Assembly (NCBI GenBank): GCA_023678885.1
Contig: CM042958.1
Coordinates: 16,114,852 to 16,178,851, forward strand
Origin: Pogostemon cablin
Taxonomy: Eukaryota > Streptophyta > Magnoliopsida > Lamiales > Lamiaceae
Length of the DNA stretch: 64,000 bases
Direction of reading: 5' to 3'
This document shows positions 1 to 11,953 of this stretch, one piece after another. The notes under the pieces were generated by a model that worked only from the letters and a program-made list of their open reading frames with translations, did no database searches and had not been told where the DNA came from. Both the position numbers and the translations under genes were made by a program. Positions within the stretch are counted from its first letter, which is position 1; every line of letters begins with the position of its first letter.

Positions 1-19
1 TATTTTTTATTAAAAAAAT

Positions 20-352
20 TGTAAGATGCACCCGGGTGTAAGAGTGCATCCATATGTTTATAACTTTTTATTTTATTTTGTATATGTTTTTATTCTATTT
101 GTAAATGTATTTCTTTATAATTGTATAATTTTTTCACACTAAATTTTTCATTAAAAAAATTAACATGCACATGTGTATAATTTTTTTTCAATAGTGTATA
201 CATTTTTTTAATAATTGTATATTTTTTACACTAAAATTTTCATTAAAAAAAACTAACAATTAAATTATAATTTTTATTCATAATTGTATATATTTTTATT
301 CATATTTATATACGTTTTTTTAAAATGGGTACACTGTATCCTAGGGTGCACA
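20..352. mobile_element. MITE-like element with GTGCACCC palindromic ends
   Basis: The left end carries TGCACCCGGGTG followed by a second GTGCATCC, and the right end carries CTAGGGTGCAC. The interior is AT-rich and non-coding. The same sequence type recurs at 25917-26218 and at the right edge of the window (from about 63820), with matching interior stretches such as the TTTTTCATTAAAAAA tract. This supports a dispersed non-autonomous family. Exact boundaries and target duplication were not resolved. Confidence 0.45.
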
Positions 353-355
353 ATA

Positions 356-1521
356 TAATTATTATTAAAAGATACTGAAGTTTATAAATTATAGAAGGAC
401 AAAATTTGTGTATTCTTGAGCGCAGGTGTGTCCAGATTTAACCGTCTATATTTTTTAATATTAAAGTCATTTTTTATTAAAAGTAATTGTACTCTTAAAT
501 TTTTGAGAAAAAAACTTTTATTCAAATATTAATATTATTTATATTTCAACATATTTTTTATTAAACTATAATACATTTTAAAATAAAATATTATTTGTTC
601 ATTAATGACACAAGAAACCAACACAAGAATTACCCTTAAATTAATTGTACAAATATCATATCTGTATATTTTGTTGCGCATGAGTTTGTATAATATAAAA
701 AATATAAATTGAATTCAAGAAACTCCATTACTGCCCAACCAAATAATCCTACCGCATACGGACTTTAAATTATAATTATAATATGACTGTTTACTTATTT
801 GCGAATAACACACCAACAATGGTGTTTTTGTTTGATTTCCTAATCGGTTAAAAATACTTATTAAACGTGGATAAATATGTCATCACAGTAGCGAAAAATG
901 CCAAAATTATTTGACAAAATTAAGTCCATATTATTATTTTTATATTAATATATTGGAATATTTTAGTTCCATATTAAATTAAATTATTGTTTTATTTAGG
1001 CTAAGCACAAACTTGTTCGTAAATTTATTGTTCAATTTCGGACTTACTTTATTTCATTTCAAGGTTTTAATTAAATATCTCTTATTTTTGAAGGTATTAG
1101 AAGGTTTTATTACAATATGAGATACAATCCTTCTCATCCGTTTGACGTCAATTAGAGCTTATTATTATTTAATTGAAGTAATTTTTCTCAAATAATTATC
1201 ACGAAAATTTTGGAAAAATTATTAATAAGTACAAACTTTGTACCCATAATTATTGTGAGATAAATTGATTTAAATTTTTTTTCACATACAAAATATTAAA
1301 GTAAAATACCAAATATAACTCTAAACTCATACACTTTTAAACTACAAACGTTAACCCCCTCACCCACCCACTGCCGCCGCCGGACCACCCCCGGATATAC
1401 ACTTTTTTTGCTGCACATACTTTTTTTACTGCACACACTTTTGCTGAACACGAACTTTTATGTGCAGCACATTGTAAGAGTAATATTGAAATATCACTAT
1501 ATATTTATGTAGTTAGTAGTA
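356..1521. other. AT-rich intergenic DNA, no gene seen
   Basis: No ORF with family resemblance or coding-like composition is visible. A short GC-rich patch at about 1355-1400 (CCCACCCACTGCCGCC region) stands out but does not form a convincing exon. Confidence 0.6.
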
Positions 1522-1783
1522 CTCCATCCATCCCATAAAGAAGTTCATAGTTATTGTAGATACGAAATTTAAGAAAAAGTTGCTTTTTGGGGGTAGTTTG
1601 ATATTTTTAGGTAATAAATAAATTATAAAATAAGTTATGTGAGTTGTAAAGGGGTGATAATTTTGAAAGTAAAGTGTGTTGTGGGGTTATTGATTTGTGT
1701 GTATTTCCTTATTTGGAGGTGTGAACTTGTTTATGGGACGAACAAAAATAGAAAGTGTAAATTTGTTTATGGGACGGAGGGAG
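1522..1783. mobile_element. Stowaway-type MITE
   Basis: The element begins CTCCATCCATCCCATAAAG and ends TATGGGACGGAGGGAG. These are inverted copies of the CTCCCTCCGTCCC terminus typical of plant Stowaway (Tc1/mariner) MITEs. A TA dinucleotide flanks both ends. No coding capacity. Confidence 0.8.
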
Positions 1784-1843
1784 TAATATTTTTGAAGGTT
1801 TGTATCTCATAGTAATAAAGGATTTTTAGTATATCTAGTAGTA

Positions 1844-2058
1844 ATCCCTCCGTCCCACCCAAAGAGTCTTTTTTTTTATTTTGGTCGTCCCAACCAAAGA
1901 GTCCAGTTTTCTTTTTTACACACATGAGACCCATATACACCAACTAATACAATTAAAATATGGGACTTACACTCCCACTAATATAACTACACACTACATT
2001 TTAAATAATAATACTCTTAATCTACGTAAAAAAAAACCACCTTAGTGTGAACGAAGGG
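1844..2058. mobile_element. Stowaway-type MITE, degraded right end
   Basis: The left terminus is TCCCTCCGTCCCACCCAAAG. The right end (GTGTGAACGAAGGG) is a diverged inverted copy. The interior shows the usual family pattern: pyrimidine-rich left arm, then CACTCCCACTAATATAAC and TTAATCTACGT. Confidence 0.6.
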
Positions 2059-4755
2059 TATATTTTTCGCATGAATTTACCAAATATACATATTTCTAAT
2101 TGAATTCAAAACACACATGCTACTTGCATAATTGGTTAGAGTCATATTTCAAGTAAAATTATGGTGATTAGATGTCTAATCACATATTTAAGTGGCAATT
2201 AAAAGAAAGTCACACAATAATTCAGTTTAGAACTGAAATTGTCAAATTTTAGAGGATCAACTGGGTGACCGTGGTCACCCTATAATTACCCCAAATGTTA
2301 ATAAATATCTACTCTTAATTGCATAATTTGATTTGCAAGTAACTAAATTTACCAAATCTTTATAGTTACAAGGTTAATTTTGCAATTTTGTGGATTAAAT
2401 AAGCAATTCCAAATATGTCAAAGATAAAAATCCATAAGTAATTAAAGAGAGCCAAATGAATATTGAAGTGTTTAAAAGATTAAAAACACAAAGAATAAAC
2501 TGATGGTCAAACAAGTCTTAAAAATGAGAAACATTAAATCAATGGTTAATTCTCAAAATGTCTAACAAAAACATTAGAGTTTGATCAATGTCAAGTGTGT
2601 TATTGTTACTACTCCATGTGTTTTATATTTTACTATGTTTTAATTTTCTTTCATTTGAATCTGCAAGAAAGTTTTTTAGTCCAAACCTGAAAATTTGATA
2701 AACAATTAATTTAAAGACGTTAATGATATTTTTATATTATTTAGGAGTATGAAAAATATAAAATTATTAATTTAGAATTTGAAAATCATAAAAGTGTAAT
2801 TACCACACACTAAACATATTTGACTTTTTTATGATAATTTATTAGCATGAAAAATACATTTCAATGCGTAACAAATTATGTGATTATTATAAAATTATTT
2901 AGATAATTTTATAATTTCATTAAATTCACAATTTTATATATTTCAAAATTTTAATCGATAAAATATTCAGATTCCAAATTAATATATTATTAATTTTAGG
3001 CATTTGAAAATTTTTTAGTAGAGGGTATATTATTTTAATAATAGATAAAATAATATTTAAAATATTTTGAGAAGCATGGATCTAGTCTAACAATTACTTT
3101 TATACATCATAACTAATATTACTCTTAAAAAATCTTAATATACCTTAAAATTAATTTATTTTTAAAAGTATAAAAATTGATAATTATACTTTTAAAATGG
3201 AATTTTGAAAAAACAAAACACCACATAAAATATTAAGGTGATTTAAATGGTTCAATTTCTACCCAATGCATTGAGATTAATGAGTATAATGTATTATCCA
3301 GTAAAAATAAAGAGTATTAATATCCAATAAATTCAACTCCAATAAATGTAGTTCATATTATCTTGTAGAGTAAATTTTCAAAATATTATAAATATGGAAA
3401 CTAACTTTATTTTTTACCGCATCAAATGTTTGACTGTTCATCAGCCAAAAGTTGCTGTCTATCAAACATTTTCCCAAAAAATAATAATAAATAAAAAATA
3501 TTTTCTACTATATTCATCTATATATAGGTATTATATTAATGGAGGTACTTTGGGATTATCGATTTGGTCAGAAAATTGGGAGTAAAAACAGGGATAGTGA
3601 TGCATTAGGTTAATTATGACAATGTGATAAATATTAAAATAATTAAGGATAAGAAGGTGATGTTTATCAGATTAAGGTCCACATCACATATCTAATTTTA
3701 GATTTTATTACTAAGTCCAACTTAGATAACTTGGAATATAATTATTTATCATAATTAAAAGCTTTTTTTTTATTCAGGTGATTGTGGGCCATTTTATTTT
3801 TATATTATATAGGCACTACCTAAAGTTGGGCAGCCTATACTATTCCTCTCATCATTTGCCATTGCACTTAATTTGGATTTTGTTGGACCGTTATAAATTA
3901 CTCCATCATTTTTACCCACTTACATTTGTATTTTTCCATTATTTAACCATGTCATTATAATAATTGATTCATTCAATTTTAAATAAATTATAAAAATAAT
4001 TTTAAAAATAATAATATTCCCTACATCTAGTTTATAAAATTTGGACACTTCATTTGTAAAAATAAAAAAAGAAAAATACTTAGAGGACAAAAAGAGTAGA
4101 ATGAATTGTAAGGTCCCTTTGTTAAGTCCACATTTCCCCATCATTACATATACGGATTAAAAAATTTTTTTACTAATTTTAAGAGAGTAATATACTAATT
4201 ATTTTAGATAATAAATAAATTATATAGTATGTTATGCGTGTTAGATGAGAATGATAAATTTGTAATTAAAAAATATTTTTAAGGTTGAGAATTAATATAA
4301 TATTTTTTAAAATTTTTGATGGTGAAATTTAATATGGGACATAAAAAATGAAAAAGAGTGAAATTTAATATGGAACGAAGGTACAATAAAACTTAAAATA
4401 ATTAATTTAATTTTTGAATGAATTAAAAAAATACAATAAACCTCACAAATAAATGATAAGATCTAGTAATTCACAAAACTTGAGTAAAAGTATTACTCAA
4501 AATACGTCAGAGGTACTGTCGATTAATTATATATTAATTAAATAAAATTACTTTAATCAATTTCAACACCCTCCTTCTAGGGGCTTCATATCGGTTTAAT
4601 TCGTTTGATGCTTTCAATTTTAATGAAACTATATAGTAGGAAAATTTAAGAGTACATTTGCATCAATAAATATGGAGAATCTTAACTATTAAATTAAAAC
4701 TAGGTGCACAGAAAGAATTAAGTATATTATAATTATGTACTTTTATGTTTAATTT

Positions 4756-4803
<48 letters not shown>

Positions 4804-5265
4804 TTATGTATTTTATAAAAACTATTAATTATTTATGTATAATATATAAATGTATTTTTTAACATAACGTAATTTTATATTTATCAATTAAATCGCATTG
4901 TTTAACGCTTATTTTTTTATAACATTAAATTTAATTCAATATTTAAGATAAATAGAGTATATATTAACTTTCTATTATTAATTATTATATTAAAATTATT
5001 TTATTTTAATCGATATCTATTTATTTTTTAAAAAATAAATATGATCTCTCTGTAAAACTCAATTACTTTTTTTTAAAAAAGATATAGTATACTGTAATTT
5101 ATATTTTATTTTTAATTGAATAACATATGGATAAATAAAATATAAAATATTATTTAATATAATAAATTATAAATAAAATAATATTTATGGAGACGATTCT
5201 AATGAAAATAAAATTGAAAGAAAAATTAAAATAAATCAAAAAATTTCAAAAATAAACTTCATATA
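2059..5265. other. AT-rich intergenic DNA, no gene seen
   Basis: Short ORFs exist on both strands (for example 3394-3585, 3778-3960 and 3920-4144 on -), but their translations are low-complexity, rich in I/F/Y/K and without recognisable motifs, as expected by chance in AT-rich DNA. An (AT)n microsatellite lies at about 4764-4800. Confidence 0.6.
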
Positions 5266-5274
5266 TTAGTCCTA

Positions 5275-5520
5275 GGGTAGTTCTTGCGTGAGACCGTCTC
5301 ACGTGAGCTGTTTTTACACTTTTTAAAATATATATCACTTTCATTATAAAATATTATCACTTTCGCTATAAAATATTATAATTTTTAATTTATACTATAA
5401 ATTATTCATGAAATAATATTATCAGTTTACATTAATTTAGTATCACTTTTCAGTATAAAAATTATCACTTTCTGACCATCTCACGTAAGAACGTGAGACG
5501 ATCCCACACAAGTCTTTGCC
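5275..5520. mobile_element. Mutator-like MITE with perfect 9-bp target duplication
   Basis: Inverted ends contain TGCGTGAGACCGTCTCACG on the left and CGTGAGACGATCCCACACAA on the right. The 9-bp direct repeat TTAGTCCTA flanks the element at 5266-5274 and 5521-5529, the target-site length typical of Mutator-like elements. The 246-bp interior is AT-rich with repeated ATCACTTTC motifs and no ORF. Confidence 0.75.
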
Positions 5521-5529
5521 TTAGTCCTA

Positions 5530-6050
5530 AAGATTAAACTAAAAGAATATTTATAGAAACAATTTTAATGGAAATATAATTGAATAAAAATTTAAAATAA
5601 AATACAAAATTTTGAAAATAAATTTCATACATAATTCAAAAGATTAAATAAAAAATATATTTGACATGTGTTTTGAATCTCCAATTCTAAAATTTCTAAA
5701 ATTAATTTTAGATTATCCAAATTCATCACTCCAAATACTGACGATTTTTTTTAATGATTGAAGCTACAAATAAGATCAAATAAAAGTAAGAACAATAAGG
5801 TTTAAAAAATTATAAAAATAGATTTTATAAAATATAAAGAAAATAATAAAAACGAAGGAAAAACCATAAATCATAAGATAAACGAAAAAAAAGAAGGGAA
5901 ATTAGTTGTAGTGGGTTAATTCACTTAAAATTTTGTTTAAATGGCCTTTGACCAAAAGAGAATTATAACTTTATATAAAAAAGGAAAAAAATATAACTAT
6001 AATTACAATTGAAGGTTAAACATTTCTTTAATTAGACTTTTGCCCCAAAA
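5530..6050. other. AT-rich intergenic DNA, no gene seen
   Basis: Nothing coding-like was found. A-rich tracts dominate from 5740 to 6000. Confidence 0.5.
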
Positions 6051-6064
6051 TTAAGAATGGTGTA

Positions 6065-7180
6065 TTGTCCCAAACCCCAAAATTAAGAACGCCGAAGAGT
6101 GAAGACATCTTTCTCCACAACATATTTCTTCTGCTCTTCTTTTCTCTGCTTTTGTTTTTCTTTGTTAAAGAATTCGAGCAAGGAAGGTTTGTTGTCATCT
6201 CTAGTTTTGGATTTGGCAGATCGTTCGAGCAACATGATTTGGGAAAGATGCTGGAGGAGTTGAGGTTGGTAAATAGAAAGGGAATATGGCTTTCGTTGCA
6301 AGAGCCGAGTAAATCGTGGATTGGCTCTCTTTTACGACGTCGTTCAATAGGGAATCGTGGGTAGAGGCGTTCTGTAGCTCTTCTACTCCAGTTGGGTGAT
6401 TCTCTGATCAGATTGCTTTGTTGTCTCAAAAGTTCAGTGCAAACGACGTATGTAATTTATGCTCATTTTTGCCAATGATTCTAATTCTCTTTGTCACATC
6501 TGTACTGCATCATTAAAGAAAATTAAGGTAATATATTCTTCATGGTTTAAATCAATTTGATAAATATTGGGCGATGGAATTTTAATTCAATTCTGGATAT
6601 TCCCTTGTTCTCAGAGTTGTTGAGATTGTTGTTAGGTGTAAAATTGTTTTAACATTCTTTGTTACGTAGAATTAGAATGCCAAATAAAAAACATGTCAAA
6701 TTTAAGCTTAAAAAATACAACTTGATTATCAGAAAGATTTAATAACCATGAGTTTAGACTTGGTCGATTTCTATTTTTTTCTTTTTTACCACAAGAACCG
6801 ATCATTTCTCTGCTAGTCATGTAGTTTTTTGTACTTTTAACAATTTTAGAATAAAAAATAGCTTGCTAGAGATAGAATTTTCGTGTTCTTTCGAGTATAC
6901 TTGCATGTATCAACTCATCTTCTTCTGGAGACGGTCTACATTTTGTAATTAGTTTATTTTACCATATTTGAAGATGGAGGAATTAGACAAAGTTGTGAAT
7001 TTCAGGGATTTGATTGTTAGATGAAGAGGATGCCCTTACACTTCGATTTTGACGAGAATGGGGTGCTGGGTTTTGCTTATGCAGATAGAATAAATTTGCT
7101 TGTCGAGGAGTGAGACTTTTGGTGAGTCCACATCTGTTCTGCAACAAAATGAATAATTTGCCTAAAATCTTCAACATTAA
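6065..7180 (+). other. Coding-like orphan region, unidentified (possible gene remnant)
   Basis: The 99-codon ORF at 6065-6364 and the following stretch to about 6440 are less AT-rich than the flanks. The part from about 6180 reads as plausible protein (FVVISSFGFGRSFE, then MLEELRLVNRKGIWLSLQEP). A second short coding-like patch at 7020-7110 reads MKRMPLHFDFDENG before a stop. A further charged patch lies at about 7525-7590, next to the tandem array. No start, splice structure or family could be fixed, and the N-terminal F/L-rich part looks like chance. It could be a decayed gene, an exon of a lncRNA, or captured sequence in a transposon. Confidence 0.25.
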
Positions 7181-7569
7181 GTGATTTCATTCAAACCATC
7201 TTCAACATTTACACAAATAAGGGGACTAAACTCTAGAGAGATTGGATACCTAATTTTTTATTACTTTTGGTAGTACTACTTTCACTCATAAATCATAAAA
7301 TTAGGCCTTTTGTTTGCTTAGTATGGGTCCTATTAGGAGCTGAAGAAAGTACTCGGTTGAGTTCATGACTATTTGAAATTGTTGGGATGCTGATATATTC
7401 AACAATTATCCATGACTATTTGAAATTTTAGTTTTACAAACATTTTTAGTTTTGAAAATTAGTTTTGTGTTAATATTTTATTGAAATATTATAATTGAAT
7501 ATGTTTGTTTTTAATATTTAGGGAAAAAGATGATGGAGAAAAAGACTATAAGGTAGCTGTTTTGTTGGA

Positions 7570-10110
7570 GGAAGAGAAATTTGAATAACGGCTTGCAAGT
7601 CGTTATAACAGAATTGATTCCGTTATTGGCGTAAGTGCACATATTTTCGTACATACTAATCAAGTAGTGATTTGATAATACTTTTTAAACATCTACTTTG
7701 ATTTCATCATATTTCTACAAGCTCATTAGAAAATACAAGTGAATACTTATGATTTGTGATGGCTGACATTCAAACATGCTACTTAGAACATTTATGAGAT
7801 ATTCCATGAATGAGCCAATATCACAATTTTTTTGTTACCTATGATAATATTAGGCTTCAAAAATACGTATGGAGATCCGAGTAAGTATAAGGCCCATAAA
7901 ATCACATGAATTTTGAATAACGGCGTGTAAGTCGTTAAAACAGAATGGTTCCGTTATGTGGTCAGACAATGCTAAATCGGCTATCCACTTAAAACCAACT
8001 CTAATGTAGTACAATATAGTTAAAAGTAACAAATTTTGACTGAGAAGATCCCGAAATAACTTGAATTTTGAATAACGGCGTGCAAGTCGTTATAAAGGAA
8101 ATAATTCCGTTATGGACATAAATGCACATATTTTCGTACATATCAATCAAATAGTATTTTTTAACACTTTCTTAACACCTACTTTGATTTCATCATATTT
8201 CTACAAACTCATTCAAAAATACAAATGGATACTTATGATTTGTAATGGTTAACATTCATACTTATCACATGCTATTTAGAACATTTATGGCCATGAGTGA
8301 ATCAATATCATCATTCTTTTGTTACAATATGATAATAATAGGCTTTACATCTAAGAATGGAGATCCGAGTAAGCATAAGACCCTTAAAATCACTCGAATT
8401 TTGAATAACGTCGTGCAAGTCGTTATAACGGATTAGTTCCGTTATGTGGCCAAACAATGTTAAATCTGCTATTCACTAGAGAAACAACTCAAATGGTGTA
8501 AAATGAAGTTAAAAGTGAGAAATTTTGATATAGAGAACTCGTAGATAACTCGAATTTTGAATAACGGTCGTTATAACGGAAATGATTCCGTTATGGGCAT
8601 AAACGCACATATTTTCGTACATACCAATCAAGTAGTGATTTTGTAACACTTTCTTAAACACCTACTTTGATTTCATCATATTACTACAATATCATTAGAA
8701 AGTACAAGTGGATATTTATGATTTGTAATTGTTAACATTCAAACTTATCATATGCTACTTAGAACATTTATGAGATATTCCATAAGTGAGTCAATATCAA
8801 CATTCTTTTGTGATCTTATGATAATATTAGTCTTTACATCTACATATGGAGATCCGAGCAAGTCCAAGGCCTTTAAAATCACTCGAAATTCAAATAACGA
8901 CGTCCAAGTCGTTATAACAGATTCCGTTATGTGGGCAAACAATGCTAAACCGGCTATCAACTAGAGAAACAACTCAAATGGAGTACAATTAAGTTAAAAG
9001 TGAGAAAATTTGACTAAGACAACCCAGGAATTACTCAAATTTTGAATAAAGGATTAACAAGTGGGTATAACAAAATTATTCCATTATGGGCGTATATGCA
9101 TATATTTTCGTACATACCAATAAAGTAGTGATTTTGGACATCAACTTTGATTTCATCATTTTACTACAATCTCATTTGAAATTCAAGTGAGATACTTTAT
9201 ATTTGTAATGCTTCGCATCCAAACGTTTATACTTTATACACTAGTTTTATATGACATGTACGAAATAATTCATATGTGACTCAATATCAATATCCATTTG
9301 TTAGTTTATCCAAATATTATGTTTTGACATTGTATTTAGAGATTCAAACAAATGAAAGGCCCCTAAAATCGATCAAATTTCGAATAACGACGTGCAAGTC
9401 GTTATAACAGAATGATTTCGTTATGGGGTCAAACAATGCTAAATTTTCTATTCACTATATAAACCAATCAAATAGCATACAATGATAGTAAAAGTAAGAA
9501 ATTTTAATTTAGACAATCCCGGGATAACTCGAATTTTTAATAACGATATTCAAGTGGGTATAATGGAATGATTCCATTATGGGCTTATACATGCATATTT
9601 TGTACATAACAATTAAGTTGTGCGTTTGGACCTCATATTAAACACTTGCCTTTGATTTCATAATATTTCTACAAGCCCATTCAAAAATTAAAGTTGAATA
9701 CTTCATATTTGTAATGTTTTGCATCCAAACTTTATACTTTATATAATTATTTGCATTTATTTAACATGTATGAGATAATTCATATGTGACTGAATATCAA
9801 CATTTATTTGTTAGTTTATTAGAATATTATGTTTTGACATTGTATGTGGAAATCCAAGAGAATGAAAGGCCCCTAAAATCGATCGAATTTTGAATAACGG
9901 CGTGCAAGTCGTTATAACATAATGATTCCGTTATGGAGCTAGACAATGCTAAACTGGCTAATCACTAGAAAAATAAATCGAATGTTATACAATGAGGTAA
10001 ATGTGAGAAATTGTGATTGATACGACCTTGGGATAACTCGAATTTTGAATAACGACATACAAGTCTTTATAACAAAATGGTTACGTTATGGACATAATTG
10101 CTAATTTTTT
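7570..10110. repeat. Tandem array, about five 487-bp units with paired palindromic motifs
   Basis: A motif of the form GAATAACGGCGTGCAAGTCG followed by TTATAACGGAATGATTCCGT recurs at about 7581, 7916, 8068, 8402, 8558, 8891, 9042, 9381, 9535, 9892 and 10045. Spacing alternates near 335 and 152 bp, so each unit of about 487 bp holds two motif copies (types a and b). The sequence between motifs is also repeated: ATTTTCGTACATACCAATCA, CTACTTTGATTTCATCATA, and GGAGATCCGAG before the b motif. Similarity falls toward the right end, where the a-type copies at 9042 and 9535 read GTGGGTATAA. Small ORFs on both strands inside the array (8245-8436, 8748-8964, 7850-8032 on -) repeat because the units repeat, so I do not call them genes. 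Confidence 0.9.
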
Positions 10111-11540
10111 GAAAGTTCATAAAGTATTAATAATTTAGTAAGAGCCCTCATTTTTTTATTTTACAAAAAAGTCCCAAACTTTTATTATTTTTTTAAAAGT
10201 CCATAAAGTATGAATAATTAAATAAAAACTCCATTTCTTAAAGGGAGACCATTTACACAAAATTTTATAACCTTAGGTATTTTAAATAAGATTTATTGTT
10301 GATTAGGCCATTTAAATGAAAACCCCAAAAAAGAATATACCTCAAAAAAGAATGATTGAATATGAAAATAAGATCAACTAAAAATATAAAAGATAAAATA
10401 AATTAAAGTATAAAAATAAAGTTTATAAAATTATAAAGAAAATATTTTTAAATTAATTATGGATTGTCTAAATTCATCACTTCAAAAATAAGATCAATAA
10501 GATTAAAAAAATTATAAAAATAGGGTTTATAAAATACAAAGAATATAAAAAAAATAAAGAAAAAAATAAATCCTAAGATAAACAAAAAATAAAAAAGAAG
10601 AATGATACCTCAAATGAAACGATTGAACCTGAAAATAAGATCAAATAAAAGTATATAAGATAAAATAAATTAAATTATATAAATAGGGTTTATAGAATTA
10701 AAAAAAATACAAAAATCGAAGAGAAACGAAAATAAGATTTAAAAAAAATAAAAAATAAAAAATGATACTTCAAATGAAAATGATTGAACCTGCACATAAG
10801 ATCAAGTGTGAGAATGATTGAATATAAAAATAAGATCAGATAAAAGTATAAAAGATAAAATAAATTAAAGTATAGAAATAGGGTTTATAGAATTATAAAT
10901 AAAATAAATAAATATAAGAGAAAAAAACAAAAAAAAGAAGAATAATACCTGAGAGAATGAACCTGCAATATCAAATAAAAGTAAATATAAAAGATAAAAC
11001 TAATTAAAGTATATTAGAAATAATACGAAAGTGAAATAGAGAAGAAAAAGAAAAGACATAAAAAAGTAATGATTTGATTATGTAATGAAAATGTTTATAT
11101 ATAATAATTTGAAAGAATGAACGATCGTGATTGAAGTAATCAACGGCAGAAAAAGGTGAAAAATTACCAAAGATTGCGTTGAAAGATTTGATATTATATA
11201 TAGATTAAATTAAAATATATTACTTTGTATATTGATTTAAAATTAATATATTGATTGATAATTAGTAGAATATATACCAATAATATTTTTTTATAGTTAC
11301 CAAATTTATATTGTTAATTTAAAAATAAATGAATAATTTTTTCCATATTAACAAAATTTATATTGTAAAATAAAAAGTAAAATTAAATAATAAAATCTAT
11401 TATTAGTATAATTAAATTTTATTTTATGATTAAAATCAAAAGCATTAATTAATGGATGGACGGTCAAGATTAAAATTGAGTTATTTCTAAATAGAGTAAA
11501 ATTGAAAAAAATTGAAAACAAAAGTAGAAGTTTAAATTTG

Positions 11541-11592
<52 letters not shown>

Positions 11593-11726
11593 TTTATCAT
11601 TAAACAAAATTAAATAATAAAAATTTTAGAAAAACAATTATTCACTACACCATATTGTATTTTGGGTGGACTTGTGAACTGGGCACACTTTGAAATCACC
11701 CATAATTTAAATTTCAATGGCACATA
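10111..11726. other. AT-rich intergenic DNA with dispersed short repeats
   Basis: A-rich sequence with diffuse repetition of phrases such as AAGATCAAATAAAAGTATA and AGGGTTTATAGAATTA at about 10380-11000, probably an old tandem or nested repeat. An (AT)n microsatellite lies at about 11548-11590. No gene was seen. Confidence 0.5.
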
Positions 11727-11953
11727 CTCCCTCCGGCCCTTGGTAAGAATCTCATTTATTTTTGGGCACGTAGATTAAAGAGTATTATTATTTAATGTGT
11801 AGTGGGTAGTTGTATTGGTGGGTGTGTGAGCCCCATGTTTTAATTGTATTAGTGGATGTGAGTGGATTCCATATGTCAAAAAAAGGAAATGAGATCATTT
11901 GGGTGTGACAACCAAAATGATAAAATGTGACTCTTACCTAGGGACGGATGGAG
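11727..11953. mobile_element. Stowaway-type MITE
   Basis: Left end CTCCCTCCGGCCCTTGG and right end TAGGGACGGATGGAG are inverted, with TA at both borders. The 65-codon ORF starting at 11899 runs through the right end and is not a gene. Confidence 0.8.

Noticed and set aside
3394..4144. Small ORFs on both strands (63, 60 and 74 codons)
   Set aside because: Low-complexity I/F/Y/K-rich translations in AT-rich DNA with no family resemblance, splice context or composition shift.
7570..10110. Possible CRISPR-like array from regularly spaced palindromes
   Set aside because: Eukaryotic context, spacers are themselves repeats, spacing is 152-335 bp and no cas genes are present. It is a tandem satellite-like array.
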